64,000 nucleotides of DNA from Ralstonia pickettii (GCF_016466415.2 NZ_CP066772.2:124001-188000), one strand, 5' to 3'; shown: positions 50,981-61,222, numbered from the stretch's first letter. Notes: generated by a model not told the origin, from the letters alone. Made by a program: numbers and translations.

Positions 50981-52699
50981 CTACTGCACTGTGCTGGCAT
51001 CCGCCCAGGTATAGCCGAGCGCGGTGATGCCAGTAATGATCTGCTGGAAGTCGGGGAACCCCGTGGCGACCAGCCCCGGCTCCAGCCAGAACGGATGGAA
51101 GAAGAACGAGGCAAAGCCATCGCGCACGACCAGCGCATAGTTCGCGTTGGTCAGGATGTCCGTGACGTTGTAAGTCAGGCAAGACGACGGATCGATCGAG
51201 CAGATGTTGTATTCAACGTTGCCCAGGTTCTCCGGAATCACGCGTTGGCCATAGTAGTCCTTCTGAATGATGTAGGGGAAGAACTGCCCCACCGAGAAAT
51301 CATGGCCCGGCGTGGTGGCAGCAAGCGTCTGCGGGTTGTCCGACGTGTAGTACACCACGCGCTGGTAGGTGTTCTTGAAGTACGTCGGTACGGCCTTGAT
51401 GGCCAATGGCGACGACTGGTAGTGCGGCGCCTCCCACGCAAACGGGAAGTAGCCGTTGAACTGCAGTTCCAGCAACCCCGCCGAAAGACGACCGGCAGCC
51501 CATTGCGTCGAGTCTTCATTCACCGGGCGATTCTGGGTGGCGAACCAGAACTCATAGTCGTTCGCGCTGACCGCGTTGATCACGTTCGGGACGTTGCTGT
51601 ACTGGTGCGTGTAGCCGTGCATCAGGACATGTCCGCCGCGCGCCCTGGCGTAGTTCAGCGCCTGCTTCAGGCCTGTTGCGTTGACCATGTGGATGGTCTG
51701 CGCCACACCGCCGTTGTAGACCCCGTTCGGATCCGTATACACGGGGATGGTCGCGATCGAAAACGGAATCTTCTGGCCGTACATGTAGTCCGTCAGCGTC
51801 TGCATGGACGAAACCGTGGTCGTAGCGTTCACGTCTTCCAGCCGCACCAGAGCACGGTGCAGCGTGGGCGCATTGGTGCCAAGGATGTCATGCAGCATGT
51901 CGCACACCACCAGATAGCGGTCGCGCGGCCCGATGTACGAAAACGGCATATCGGCGAAGTACCAGAAGTTGCCGGACCGAATCACATACGGTGCAGTCGC
52001 CTTGGTGACCGAATTGGTGATCGTCACCAGGCTCGTCGCCTTGGTGGCATCGGCCACCGCCGTCAGACCAATATCAGGGTCTGCGGAAATCGCACCGGTC
52101 GTGGCATTGAAGGCGTAGTACTTCGTCATCGTCTGGTTCTTGTACGTAATCGTGTCAAAGAAACCAGGATTCGGCGCGCTGGCTGACGGTGCCGCATTCA
52201 TGCCCGCCAGGCTGGAGAACGTAATGCCGTATCGCGTCGTGAACGGATAGGCCGTATTCCAGGCAAGTTCCCACAGGTTGTACTTGAACCAGACCACGGT
52301 CTTCTGTGTGGTGGTCACATCCGACAGGAACGCCGCCGGTATGGGATTGTTGTAGTAACTCCCCATGTAGAACGTGGCAGTGTACTGCTCGGTCATGCCC
52401 GCCGTGTAGTTCTGCACGGGCAGCAGCGTGATGGTGGCGTTGAAGTGCGCGAGCAGGTTGTACAGCATGATCGCGTACGCCTTGCCGAGGTTGGTGTACT
52501 GGTCGTTTGGCGGGGCGTCGTACAGCACGAGCATCGGGGCCGGCGCGGTCTGGGCCGATGCAGATCCACCAATGGTCACGCAGATGGGCCCGAGCCCAAT
52601 TGTGCAGGTGGCGGCCTGCACCGGCGCTGTCAGCGAGACCCCGAGCATGCCGCCCGCAAAGACGAGCGCGCACAGAAACTTTCGTAGCAATGTCTTCAT
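50981..52699 (-). CDS. DUF2334 polysaccharide-deacetylase-like exported protein
   Basis: The product (572 residues) has a signal peptide MKTLLRKFLCALVFAGGMLG...PVQA. The deacetylase-like core contains LVRLEDVNATTTVSSMQTLT (an Asp for metal binding) and GGHVLMHGYTHQYSNVPN with the two histidines of an HxxxH-like site, and later FPFAWEAPHYQ. GGAG lies 8 bases before ATG 52699; ATG 52726, in an ATGA overlap with the gene before, is an alternative. It presumably removes acetyl groups from the ManNAc- or GlcNAc-containing polymer made by this locus. Confidence 0.82.
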   Translation of the reverse strand: MKTLLRKFLCALVFAGGMLGVSLTAPVQAATCTIGLGPICVTIGGSASAQTAPAPMLVLYDAPPNDQYTNLGKAYAIMLYNLLAHFNATITLLPVQNYTAGMTEQYTATFYMGSYYNNPIPAAFLSDVTTTQKTVVWFKYNLWELAWNTAYPFTTRYGITFSSLAGMNAAPSASAPNPGFFDTITYKNQTMTKYYAFNATTGAISADPDIGLTAVADATKATSLVTITNSVTKATAPYVIRSGNFWYFADMPFSYIGPRDRYLVVCDMLHDILGTNAPTLHRALVRLEDVNATTTVSSMQTLTDYMYGQKIPFSIATIPVYTDPNGVYNGGVAQTIHMVNATGLKQALNYARARGGHVLMHGYTHQYSNVPNVINAVSANDYEFWFATQNRPVNEDSTQWAAGRLSAGLLELQFNGYFPFAWEAPHYQSSPLAIKAVPTYFKNTYQRVVYYTSDNPQTLAATTPGHDFSVGQFFPYIIQKDYYGQRVIPENLGNVEYNICSIDPSSCLTYNVTDILTNANYALVVRDGFASFFFHPFWLEPGLVATGFPDFQQIITGITALGYTWADASTVQ

Positions 52700-52722
52700 G
52701 ATGACTCTCCGACTCATGGCGA

Positions 52723-53175
52723 TCATGGGCGATAAATCGAGCCATCCGCTTGGCGGTAGAGCCCGAGGTTGAAGTTGGGGCCACGATCGTGGCCACGTTC
52801 GGTACCTGTCGTCTCGTTTTCCGGCATGCCAGGGCGGACTTCGGTCATGACCGCCGGACGTGGCGGCGGGACGACCTGTCCGTTCTCATCCATGACGCCG
52901 TAGCCGTAGGCGCGCGCGCCTCCCGTCACAGGCCTGGGTGTTGCTGCGGCCACGACGGTGGGCTGCACGGGTTGCGCAGCCGTGGCTGCCGCCTTGGAAA
53001 ACGCGGGCGGTGGGCCTTTCTTGCGTGTATCGGCACCGGGGCTGCCCTGGTTCGTCGCGCCGGTCACGATGGCGGGTACGCCCCCATCGCCAGCCCACGG
53101 CGGCGCGACGATCAGCCACCCGGCAACAAGTGCGGAGGCAACCAACACGCCGCCACCGATTCGTTTTGCTTTCAT
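52723..53175 (-). CDS. Small membrane-anchored Pro-rich protein
   Basis: This 150-residue protein has one N-terminal membrane segment (GGVLVASALVAGWLIVAPPW) and a periplasmic part rich in Pro, Ala and Gly. A conserved-looking C-terminus is GPNFNLGLYRQADGSIYRP. AGGAGG lies five bases before ATG 53175. It lies 9 bp after wecB and its stop overlaps an ATG of the next gene (ATGA), so it is part of the operon. Unknown function; a structural partner in export is possible. Confidence 0.7.
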   Translation of the reverse strand: MKAKRIGGGVLVASALVAGWLIVAPPWAGDGGVPAIVTGATNQGSPGADTRKKGPPPAFSKAAATAAQPVQPTVVAAATPRPVTGGARAYGYGVMDENGQVVPPPRPAVMTEVRPGMPENETTGTERGHDRGPNFNLGLYRQADGSIYRP

Positions 53176-53184
53176 CAAAGCCTC

Positions 53185-54444
53185 CTAACCGTTCAGGCGG
53201 TGCTGTGTTGACGACCCTTGCGCGGTGGCACGCGCCGCTTCCAGATCGAAGATTTCGGCCTCGGTGGCCGGTTTGCGAATGAGTTGCGGGCCGCGCGCCA
53301 CCTTCTGCGGCTGCGTGGTGAAGGCCTGCTTCAACGCATCGACAATGCGCCGGCAGGCCTGGCCGTCGCCATAAGGGTTGTGGGCCTGCGCCATTCGCTC
53401 GTATTCGGGGGCGTTGTTAAGCAGCGTTTCTGCCTCGTCGACGATGCGTTGCGTATCGGTGCCGACCAGCCGTGCGGTGCCCGATGCCACAGCCTCCGGT
53501 CGCTCGGTCGTGTCGCGCGTTACCAGTACCGGTTTGCCAAGAGCGGGCGCCTCTTCCTGAATGCCACCGGAATCGGTGACGATCAGGTAGGCGCGGTCCA
53601 TCAGGTAGACGAACGGCAGATAGTCCTGCGGCGCAATCAGATGAACGTTGCCGTGGCCGGAAAGGATGGCGCTGACCGGCTGCTGCACGTTCGGGTTCAG
53701 GTGCACCGGATACACAACCTGCACATCCGGATGCCGCGCCGCCAGCAGGCGCAGCGCCACGCAGAAGTTCTCGAACGGCTCGCCGAAGTTCTCGCGGCGA
53801 TGGCCTGTCACCAGGATCATCCGACGCCCAGCCGCCAGGAACGGATAGCGCGCCGCCAACTGCGCTGACAGCGCGGCATCGCTGTCCAGCCGTTGCTTCA
53901 CGGCCAGCAACGCATCGATGACGGTGTTGCCGGTCAGCGTGACCTGCTCGGGGTCAATGCCCTCGTCCAGCAGGTTCTGACGTGATTCGGCCGTGGGCGC
54001 GAAGTGCCAGGTGGTCACGGAATCGGTCACGCGCCGGTTCAACTCTTCCGGCCATGGCGACCAGATGTTGCCGGTACGCAAACCCGCTTCCACATGCCCG
54101 ACCGGAATGCGCCGGTAGAACGCTGCGAGGCTCGCCGCCAGCGTGGTCGTCGTATCGCCGTGGACCAGCACGGCATCGGGCTTGTAGGCGTCTAGCACGC
54201 CGTCGATGCCGCTCAATACGTTGGATGTGATATCGGACAGCGTCTGCCCAGGCCGCATCAGGTTGAGGTCAAACTCCGGCACGATGCCGAAGAGCTCCAG
54301 CACTTGATCCAGCATCTGCCGGTGCTGCGCGCTCACGCACACTGCCGACGCAAAGCCTGCCTCGGCCTGCAATGCCTGCACCAGCGGCGCCATCTTGATG
54401 GCCTCTGGGCGCGTGCCGAACACGGTCAAGATCTTCCCCATCAT
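53185..54444 (-). CDS. wecB: UDP-N-acetylglucosamine 2-epimerase (non-hydrolysing)
   Basis: It interconverts UDP-GlcNAc and UDP-ManNAc (419 residues, normal length with a C-terminal extension). Family blocks: [72 protein letters not shown] and [27 protein letters not shown] precedes ATG 54444. It sits 261 bp after nfrA, on the same strand. In E. coli WecB is needed for the NfrAB polysaccharide; a dedicated copy here supports a ManNAc-containing product. Confidence 0.93.
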   Translation of the reverse strand: MMGKILTVFGTRPEAIKMAPLVQALQAEAGFASAVCVSAQHRQMLDQVLELFGIVPEFDLNLMRPGQTLSDITSNVLSGIDGVLDAYKPDAVLVHGDTTTTLAASLAAFYRRIPVGHVEAGLRTGNIWSPWPEELNRRVTDSVTTWHFAPTAESRQNLLDEGIDPEQVTLTGNTVIDALLAVKQRLDSDAALSAQLAARYPFLAAGRRMILVTGHRRENFGEPFENFCVALRLLAARHPDVQVVYPVHLNPNVQQPVSAILSGHGNVHLIAPQDYLPFVYLMDRAYLIVTDSGGIQEEAPALGKPVLVTRDTTERPEAVASGTARLVGTDTQRIVDEAETLLNNAPEYERMAQAHNPYGDGQACRRIVDALKQAFTTQPQKVARGPQLIRKPATEAEIFDLEAARATAQGSSTQHRLNG

Positions 54445-54705
54445 CACTGCACTCCCCTGTCGTCTGCTCCGGCGCGCCTGCAAAGCACGACGGGCGCGAA
54501 GACGCGCGTGTCGCTTCTGACGCCGGGCAGACCTCGCTACTGAGCGAAGGCCGTGCCATGCATCCTGCTTTGACCCACCATGGCGTTGCGACGCCATCCT
54601 GTGGACGCCGCTGCCGCGTCTCTTTGTTACCCGTTTCCCTCGGCGGTCAAAAACGTTTCATCTGCGACACCTCTGACTGGGGGTCTGCTTGCATCCGGGG
54701 TTGCC

Positions 54706-56439
54706 TTAGAACCAAAGAATGGCTCGCGCGACCACCCCCTTTGCTCGATCCGCGTGCGTCAACGGCAAGCGGTATTGCACGGTCAAGTCCAGCCAACTGG
54801 CCGGCGCCGCGTAGTGCGACTCGCGAAACCAATAGCGGAAGTTGATGCCTGGGCCGACACCCAGCGCAAGCTGGTGGTCGATCGCCTTGTTGTCGTGATC
54901 GCCCGCCAGCACGATGTGCGGGTAGACCGTGAGCCGATCGCTGATGGAGTTCAGTAGCCACGTGTGTCCGTAGCGCATTTCCGTGCTGATGATCATCCGG
55001 CCCTGGTTGAGGAAATAGGCGCCCTCGCCATACACCTGCCAGGTCTGCCAGCGCGGCTTGGTGACTTGCAGGTCGAGCCCCTGGTCGGTCGAGAACCCGA
55101 TGCGCAGCAGCGTGTCGTTGGTGGTCAGTTGCCCAATGCGGAAAAGGCGCTCGGCGGTGAACACCAGGTTGATGTCCTTGATCGGCTTGTAGCGCGCGCC
55201 CACCGAGCCCTGCGCGGTCGGGAGGCCTGTGTGGCCATTGCGGTCGTACACGTTGTCATAGCCGCGCGCAAAGAGCTGGAAGACGCTGCCGTCCCGATAC
55301 CCGACGCCGGGCGGCTGCCAGTACACCTCCGCGCCCGCTTGGCCCACGCTCACGGTGTTGGGCAAACCGAACGCCGAGGTTTGATATGCGCCCGAGACGA
55401 CCATGCCGAAGTTACGCTGCATCTGCTCGACTTCGCGCCGGTAGCCGAAGCGACGGTCTGCTGGAAGGCGGTCGTCGCCATTGCCGCCGCTGTCGCTCTT
55501 GGCATCGGCATCGGCATGGTCAAGGCTTTGCCGGAAGAGCTTGATGGCGGTCGGGTTGTCGCCCAGGCGCTTGGCCGCGTAGGCGGCATCGGCGTAGTGC
55601 GTCCACTTGCCTTGGCCCGTGGCAAAGCCGCGCTGGAACGCTGCCAGCGCGGCACGATCGTCACGCGCGCGCAGGTGACTGTAGGCATCGTTCAACTCAC
55701 GCTGGCCGACCACGCGCGGGTCATTGGCGGACGTGGTTTCGCCCTGCGCTTCAGGTGCCATCGCCTGGGCAAGCAGCGCCTTGGCGTAGCGCTGGCGCGC
55801 CGGGTCCGTCGCGTGTTCGGCTGCCAGCGTGGCGGCCTGAGACGCACCATCACGGTCGCCCAATTGCAGGCGAGATTGCGCGAGACGCAGTTGTACGTCG
55901 GCATCGGGTTCGTCCTTCATGCCGCTCAGCGCATCGATGGCAGCCTGCGGATGCTTGGCCGAATATGCGCTGTCCGACCAGGCCAGATGCAGATTGCGCT
56001 GCTCCTGCGGCGTCCAGTCGGTGCCTTGCACGGCGTGTGCAAAGTCCTGTTCGGCCACGGCAGGATCGTTCGCTTTCTGCGCGAGGAACCCGTGCTGTGC
56101 AAAGACACGGGGCTCGTCGGGATACTTCCGCAGCAGCGCATCGGCCTGCGCGCGCGCCGCATCCAACTGGCCCTTGCGCGTCAGCACATCGAGCAGCAGC
56201 AGGTTCAGTTGCAGGCTGTCTGGCTGCGCGGCCAGTGCCGCACGCGTGGCGGCTTCCGCATCGTCGAGCTTGTTGGCGTCGATGGCGCGATAGGCGCGGT
56301 CGGCGCGAAAATAGGCGTCAGGCTGCAACGGCGCGGGCGGCTCTGCCAGAGATACGCCATGACAGAGCGCCCACACTGCCGCGGCAATCGGCCAGCGCAA
56401 ACGGCGCAGGGTTAGACGGATGGCTCTCTCGTGTGTCAT
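54706..56439 (-). CDS. nfrA: NfrA-like outer-membrane exopolysaccharide/phage receptor protein
   Basis: This 577-residue protein has a signal peptide ending near VSLA. TPR-like repeats span about residues 40-290 (LDDAEAATRAALAAQPDSLQ, LDAARAQADALLRKYPDEPR) and are followed by a C-terminal beta-barrel region that ends in Phe (AILWF). NfrA of E. coli is the outer-membrane partner of NfrB and the adsorption receptor of phage N4. TPR-plus-barrel architecture is shared with PgaA-type export porins. It is coupled to nfrB by ATGA. Confidence 0.87.
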   Translation of the reverse strand: MTHERAIRLTLRRLRWPIAAAVWALCHGVSLAEPPAPLQPDAYFRADRAYRAIDANKLDDAEAATRAALAAQPDSLQLNLLLLDVLTRKGQLDAARAQADALLRKYPDEPRVFAQHGFLAQKANDPAVAEQDFAHAVQGTDWTPQEQRNLHLAWSDSAYSAKHPQAAIDALSGMKDEPDADVQLRLAQSRLQLGDRDGASQAATLAAEHATDPARQRYAKALLAQAMAPEAQGETTSANDPRVVGQRELNDAYSHLRARDDRAALAAFQRGFATGQGKWTHYADAAYAAKRLGDNPTAIKLFRQSLDHADADAKSDSGGNGDDRLPADRRFGYRREVEQMQRNFGMVVSGAYQTSAFGLPNTVSVGQAGAEVYWQPPGVGYRDGSVFQLFARGYDNVYDRNGHTGLPTAQGSVGARYKPIKDINLVFTAERLFRIGQLTTNDTLLRIGFSTDQGLDLQVTKPRWQTWQVYGEGAYFLNQGRMIISTEMRYGHTWLLNSISDRLTVYPHIVLAGDHDNKAIDHQLALGVGPGINFRYWFRESHYAAPASWLDLTVQYRLPLTHADRAKGVVARAILWF

Positions 56440-58547
56440 GCCACACCTCCCGCAACAGATGGGTTGGGCCGCGGCTCTGATCCGGGGGGCAGATCCGGCG
56501 GCACAGGAATCGGGGGGATGGTGGAAGCCTCGGATGCGGGTGCCGTGCCGGCTGCAATGCCTGGGCCGGCGCCCGTCATGGATTCGACGGCCAACATGGC
56601 CGAATGCGCCGACGGTCCGAATACGACCGTGGCACGGCGGTTAGGGTCGGCCATCTGCGCCAGCTCGGCCGACATCTCGTGGTCGCACGCCATGAAGCAG
56701 GCGACCTTGCGGCCCGCAGCGCGGGCCAGCTCTTCCAGCACTTCGCCCTCGGGCAACTCCGACACGGCGATGTTGAGCGACCCGTCTTCGCCAATCGAGA
56801 ACGGCACCACGTGATGCCGCACAGCCAAGTCACGCGGCAGGCAATCCGCCAGCGCGCCAAGCACCACGTTGGTCAGGCTCACGCGCGGCAGGTCGACCTG
56901 CTCGGCCAGCGCATCGGCCAGCGTGTCGGGCGTGACCAGCCCCTGCTCGACCAGCACTTGCCCAAGCCGGCGCCCGGTCTGGCTCTGAATGGCGAGGGCC
57001 GCATCCAGCTGCGCCTGCGTGAGCACTTCCCACTTGACGAGCGTCTCGCCAAGCTTGCAGCGCGTACGGCCCAGCGCGTCGTTCGACAGATAGGTGTGCT
57101 GCGTCTTGTCCCAGGCGATGGGCTTGCCGGTCAGGCAGTAGATCAGGAAGATCTTCCACGCCCGGCACACCGAGAAGAAGTTGATGAAGTTGTTCACCAC
57201 CAGCCTGGGCAGGCACAGCACGCCCTGCAGCGGGCCATTGAGCCGACCGACAAAGTACACGCGCTGCGCCAGCCGGTTAAAGAGCAGCGCCGCGTTGATG
57301 GCCAGCAGGTCCTGCATCCAGATGCTGCCGACCACGAACGTGCCATCGGGGATCGTGATCACGCCGTTGAACATCAGCGCGCCCAGCGCCAGATAGTTCA
57401 GCGACAGTACGTAGGCCAGGATCGAGAACAGCGCCGTGAGCACGCCCTTGCGGTCCCGGAAGAACATGTAGCGCGTGATGAGGTTGCCCCTCCAGCCCAT
57501 CTGCAACCAGCCCTGGAACGCGATGCCGAGCACCCAGCGCGCACGCTGGCGGTAGGCCGTGCGGAAGGTGCTCGGAAAGTACTCACGCGTGGCCAGCAGT
57601 TGCGGGCGGGTTCCCTTGCGCCGCCCAAAGCGCCAGCGTGTGCGCGTCTTGCCCTCGGCATCCGCGGTTGGTTCTGCGTTCTCGCAGATCGGGAAATGCA
57701 CGAACGCTTCGCGCATGCCCAGTTCGCGCAGGCGAAAACTGAAGTCATAGTCTTCCGTGAGCGTGCTGGTGTTGAAGGGCGAATCGCCGCGCACCTTCAT
57801 CACAGCTTCGATGGCACGGCGGCTGTAACAGAGCGCGACGCCAGCACCGGGCACCGTGCCGGTCAGCGCCTGGCGCGCCACCAGGTCTTTCTGGTGCGTC
57901 TCGGAAAAATCATCCATGTACGTGCCGGCCACCCACTCATACCACTTGCGCTCAAGCGATAGCACCGGAAGTTGCACCAGATCCTGATCAAGGATGAAGT
58001 AGTTGAAGTACTTCAGCTCCAGCGGGTGGATCACGTCTTCACAGTCGTGCATGATCACGCCCGCAAAGCGGATACCGTGCCCAGCCTCGTGCCGGATGAT
58101 GGTCTGGATGATGGTGTTCAGGCAGTCGGCCTTGCATGTCGGGCCATCGTGCGTGACCGCTGCGCGCACCACGCGGCCCGGGTAGCGGCGCACCATGCGT
58201 TCGACTTCGGTGGTGGTTTCCGCATCGTTGCGGTACGCGCCGGCAAAGATGATGAAGCGCGTGTACTCCATCGTCGCTAGGGTGTTCTCAACCATCTTGG
58301 CGATGACGTCGTACTCCTTCCAGGCCGGCACCATGATGGCGAGCCACTGCTCTTCGCGCTCGCGCAACGATTGCGCCGAAATCGTGACCGGCGTGCGGCC
58401 ACGCTGCGGCCAGAGCCACAGCTCCCGCACCCAGTAGAAGGCGTCCAGGAAGAAGTCGTCGGCGGTGCTGATGAAGATGACGAGCGTGGTCGCTACCGTC
58501 AAGGTGTTGAGCAACGCCAGGTAAAGCTCCCATGGCAAATCGCTCAC
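56436..58547 (-). CDS. nfrB: NfrB-like glycosyltransferase with MshEN c-di-GMP-binding domain
   Basis: This is a 703-residue inner-membrane family 2 glycosyltransferase. The N-terminal membrane helix is followed by the GT2 core: acidic HDCEDVIHP (about 167-175), TEDYDFSFRLR (264) and QRARW (334-338), then several membrane helices. The C-terminal MshEN domain (about 496-630) has two c-di-GMP motifs: the first is degenerate (KLGETLVKWEVLTQAQ) and the second is standard (RLGQVLVEQGLVTPD). GTG 58547 has GGGGAG five bases upstream. It is expected to polymerise a ManNAc-containing glycan when c-di-GMP is high. Confidence 0.9.
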   Translation of the reverse strand: MSDLPWELYLALLNTLTVATTLVIFISTADDFFLDAFYWVRELWLWPQRGRTPVTISAQSLREREEQWLAIMVPAWKEYDVIAKMVENTLATMEYTRFIIFAGAYRNDAETTTEVERMVRRYPGRVVRAAVTHDGPTCKADCLNTIIQTIIRHEAGHGIRFAGVIMHDCEDVIHPLELKYFNYFILDQDLVQLPVLSLERKWYEWVAGTYMDDFSETHQKDLVARQALTGTVPGAGVALCYSRRAIEAVMKVRGDSPFNTSTLTEDYDFSFRLRELGMREAFVHFPICENAEPTADAEGKTRTRWRFGRRKGTRPQLLATREYFPSTFRTAYRQRARWVLGIAFQGWLQMGWRGNLITRYMFFRDRKGVLTALFSILAYVLSLNYLALGALMFNGVITIPDGTFVVGSIWMQDLLAINAALLFNRLAQRVYFVGRLNGPLQGVLCLPRLVVNNFINFFSVCRAWKIFLIYCLTGKPIAWDKTQHTYLSNDALGRTRCKLGETLVKWEVLTQAQLDAALAIQSQTGRRLGQVLVEQGLVTPDTLADALAEQVDLPRVSLTNVVLGALADCLPRDLAVRHHVVPFSIGEDGSLNIAVSELPEGEVLEELARAAGRKVACFMACDHEMSAELAQMADPNRRATVVFGPSAHSAMLAVESMTGAGPGIAAGTAPASEASTIPPIPVPPDLPPGSEPRPNPSVAGGVA

Positions 58548-58624
58548 GGCTGCTCCCCTGCCCCGGCCTTGCGGGCGCGTTGCGAGTGTCCGGCGTACCC
58601 CCCGCCTTGCGCAGTGGCGCTCAT
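58544..58624 (-). CDS. Possible 26-residue micro-ORF coupled to nfrB
   Basis: The frame MSATAQGGGYAGHSQRARKA... has GGGGGA close upstream, and its TGA overlaps the GTG start of nfrB (GTGA). It may be a leader that couples translation to nfrB. There is no family and little codon evidence. Confidence 0.28.
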   Translation of the reverse strand: MSATAQGGGYAGHSQRARKAGAGEQP

Positions 58625-59236
58625 GCTTCCCCCAAGGTCTTTTCGACGTGCGACGCAACCGCTTTGCGCCATGGCATCCGACCCAATCTGCCACCGCCGA
58701 TCGGGTTGACGCGTCGCCCTCTGGCCTGCTTCTCGTGAAGGGGAACGCGAGGACCATACCAACGCCCGCCGAGGCGCACAGTTATGCGGCGCAGCACATC
58801 AAATGCGCCTTCAGACACGTGCCGGATAGCCCGGGTTGTTGCATGCGTGAACGCAAGAAACGGGCGGTGGCGGTAGCGGGATCAACGCCACGGCATACAA
58901 CGCCATCTGATATGGGGGGACATTCGACCGTCAGCCAACAAGGCCTCCCTACAAACGACGGAGGCGCTGACCGATCAAATGCAGGCGGTTTGGCTTAGGC
59001 GAGCGGGGAGCACCCCTGACCGGCGTGGGCGCGTGTTACCGCATGGACTAATGCGCGCAACCGGGCGCAGGTTGCAAAGTCTTATGCGCAAAGGCTCTGC
59101 CCGATGAATCGCGCGGCAAAACGCGACCGACCTCGCGGTCCGGCGTTGCGTTGGCGACGCCGCAGCGCAAATCGTCGGCCGGATCAACAACCTCGGCCCA
59201 AGCAGTTCTGTAAATCGGTTGCAGCGCTGAAACACA
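58625..59236. other. Intergenic region upstream of the nfr locus
   Basis: About 610 bp between the nfrB start and the terminator of the chemoreceptor gene. It must contain the promoter of the nfr operon. I see no convincing gene, riboswitch or repeat. Confidence 0.5.
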
Positions 59237-59259
59237 AAGCCGCGCTCAGGGCGCGGCTT
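59237..59259 (-). terminator. Hairpin terminator of the chemoreceptor gene
   Basis: AAGCCGCGC (59237-59245) and GCGCGGCTT (59251-59259) form a perfect 9-bp stem. On the minus strand it is followed by TTGTGTTT, an imperfect T-run. It lies 27 bp after the stop codon. Confidence 0.7.
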
Positions 59260-59285
59260 GTCGGGATGGACGTTCGGCGGGTGCG

Positions 59286-61133
59286 TCAGAACTGTTCCCA
59301 GTCGTCGGCATCGCTGGACACCGCAGCCAGGGCAAGTTTGCCGGGCTTGGCCTCGGCCACCGCAACAGGCACTGCCTTCGCATCCGGGGCAGGTACAGTC
59401 GCCGGCTTGGCAGCCGCTGCGGGGCGCTTGCGTGCGGCACGTGCCGTCGCTGCCCCTGGTTTGCGCGCGACCGGTTTCGCTGCCGGACCGGGCGAAGCCG
59501 GCACCGTCGATACCGCCGGTGCTGCCTTGGCAACGCTCAGCGCACTGGCAGCGACGGGAGCCAGCACAGGCTCGGCATTCGCGCCCGCCGCCGGCAGGCG
59601 GAATGACGCCACGGCCTCGCGCAGAACGCCAGCCTGTTCTTCCAGCGATTGCGCAGCGGCCGCCGCCTCTTCCACCAGCGCGGCGTTCTGCTGGGTCACC
59701 TCATCCATCTGCGTGACGGCCTGGTTGACTTGCTCGATACCGGCACTTTGTTCCTCAGAAGCCGAGCTGATCTCGCCCATAATGTCGGTCACACGCTTCA
59801 CGGCAACGACCACCTCGTCGATCACGTCGCCTGCTTCGGCAACCAGGGTCGTGCCGTTTTCTACACGTCCAACCGAATCGCTGATGAGTTCCTTGATTTC
59901 CTTGGCTGCCGTGGCCGAGCGCTGTGCAAGGCTGCGTACCTCACCAGCCACCACCGCAAAGCCGCGGCCTTGCTCGCCCGCGCGGGCGGCTTCCACTGCG
60001 GCATTCAACGCAAGGATGTTCGTCTGGAACGCAATGCCTTCGATCACGCCGATGATGTCGGCGATCTTCTTGCTGCTGTCGTTGATGCCCGACATCGTCT
60101 CGATCACGCGGCCCACCACTTCACCGCCCTTCACGGCGATGTCCGACGCGTTGCCGGCAAGCTGGCTGGCCTGACGTGCGTTGTCGGCGTTCTGGCGCAC
60201 GATGCTCGTCAGCTCTTCCATGCTCGACGCAGTTTCTTCCAGTGACGAAGCCTGTTCCTCCGTACGCTGCGACAGGTCCATGTTGCCGGCCGCAATCTGC
60301 TTGGTGGCGCTGGCGATGGATTCGCTGCCGCCGCGCATTGTCACGATGGTGCGGATCAGGCCGCGCTGCATGTCGATGAGACCTTGCGTGAGCGCGCCCA
60401 TTTCGTCCTTGCTGCCGACAGTGATGCGCTCGGTCAGGTTGCCGTTCGAGATCGCGCTGAAGTGGCCCAGCATCTTTGACAACGGCACTGAAATTGCCCG
60501 GTGCAGGCCAAATGCGCACCCCAGCGCCGCCGCAATGCCCACTCCGATGGCGCCGATGATCAGCATCAGGAACGCGTGCGATCGGGCCGCTGCGCTTTCG
60601 TAGGCTGCCTTGGCCTGTTCGACCTGGCTGCGATCCAGCGCATCGGCTGCCGCAGACAGCGCCACGGACAGCGGCGGAATCACGTTCATCACCACCTTGT
60701 CGACGGTCGCGGCATCGCGGGCACGCAATGCGGTCATCAGCGGCTCGATGCCGTCACGGAAGAATGCGTTGCGCTTGGTCTCCATGTCGGCGGCCAGACG
60801 GCTTTCGTCCGCGTTCATGGGCAGGGTCTTGTATTGCTTCCAGGCGTCGTCAGACTTCGTGCGGTAGCCGTTGGCCTTGTCCAGGATGGCCGGCACGTCA
60901 GCGGCATCCGGATGGAAGACCGCGCGATCGAGCGTCGTACGCACGATCGCCGCATTCAGCTGCGCCTTGCCGACCAGCGAGGTCGAAGCGAGCTGATTGG
61001 TGTAGATCTCGTTGATGTTCGCGTCGGACGCGCGCATTCCGATCACGCCAATGGTGCCGGTAATGGCGAGCAGCAAGGCCAGCAGCGTCAGCGCTGCATT
61101 GAGACGGAAACGGATGGAAAGTCGATTGAGCAT
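59286..61133 (-). CDS. Methyl-accepting chemotaxis protein with CheR-binding tail
   Basis: This is a 615-residue Tar/Tsr-type chemoreceptor. TM1 is [20 protein letters not shown], followed by a periplasmic four-helix bundle with the TarH-like [21 protein letters not shown]2 is at about 191-212 ([20 protein letters not shown]), then HAMP ([20 protein letters not shown]). The signalling tip is [21 protein letters not shown] Pro/Ala/Lys-rich linker of about 90 residues ends in DWEQF, matching the xWExF pentapeptide that tethers CheR and CheB. ATG 61133 is chosen. Its ligand is unknown. Confidence 0.93.
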   Translation of the reverse strand: MLNRLSIRFRLNAALTLLALLLAITGTIGVIGMRASDANINEIYTNQLASTSLVGKAQLNAAIVRTTLDRAVFHPDAADVPAILDKANGYRTKSDDAWKQYKTLPMNADESRLAADMETKRNAFFRDGIEPLMTALRARDAATVDKVVMNVIPPLSVALSAAADALDRSQVEQAKAAYESAAARSHAFLMLIIGAIGVGIAAALGCAFGLHRAISVPLSKMLGHFSAISNGNLTERITVGSKDEMGALTQGLIDMQRGLIRTIVTMRGGSESIASATKQIAAGNMDLSQRTEEQASSLEETASSMEELTSIVRQNADNARQASQLAGNASDIAVKGGEVVGRVIETMSGINDSSKKIADIIGVIEGIAFQTNILALNAAVEAARAGEQGRGFAVVAGEVRSLAQRSATAAKEIKELISDSVGRVENGTTLVAEAGDVIDEVVVAVKRVTDIMGEISSASEEQSAGIEQVNQAVTQMDEVTQQNAALVEEAAAAAQSLEEQAGVLREAVASFRLPAAGANAEPVLAPVAASALSVAKAAPAVSTVPASPGPAAKPVARKPGAATARAARKRPAAAAKPATVPAPDAKAVPVAVAEAKPGKLALAAVSSDADDWEQF

Positions 61134-61222
61134 GGGAATCACCGCGGGGTTATTGCCTCCGCTATATCGGTCGGCCCGCGCCGTTTCTGAAGCCGGCGCG
61201 GGCGCTCCCATGCAGGAAGTGG

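Noticed and set aside
54964-57962. Two long plus-strand open frames across nfrA and nfrB
   Set aside because: They are shadows of the minus-strand genes. Codon bias, membrane helices and motifs belong to the nfr genes.
61134-61220. Sigma-28 promoter for the second chemoreceptor
   Set aside because: An ACCGATAT-like box exists on the minus strand but no acceptable -35 lies at the right spacing.
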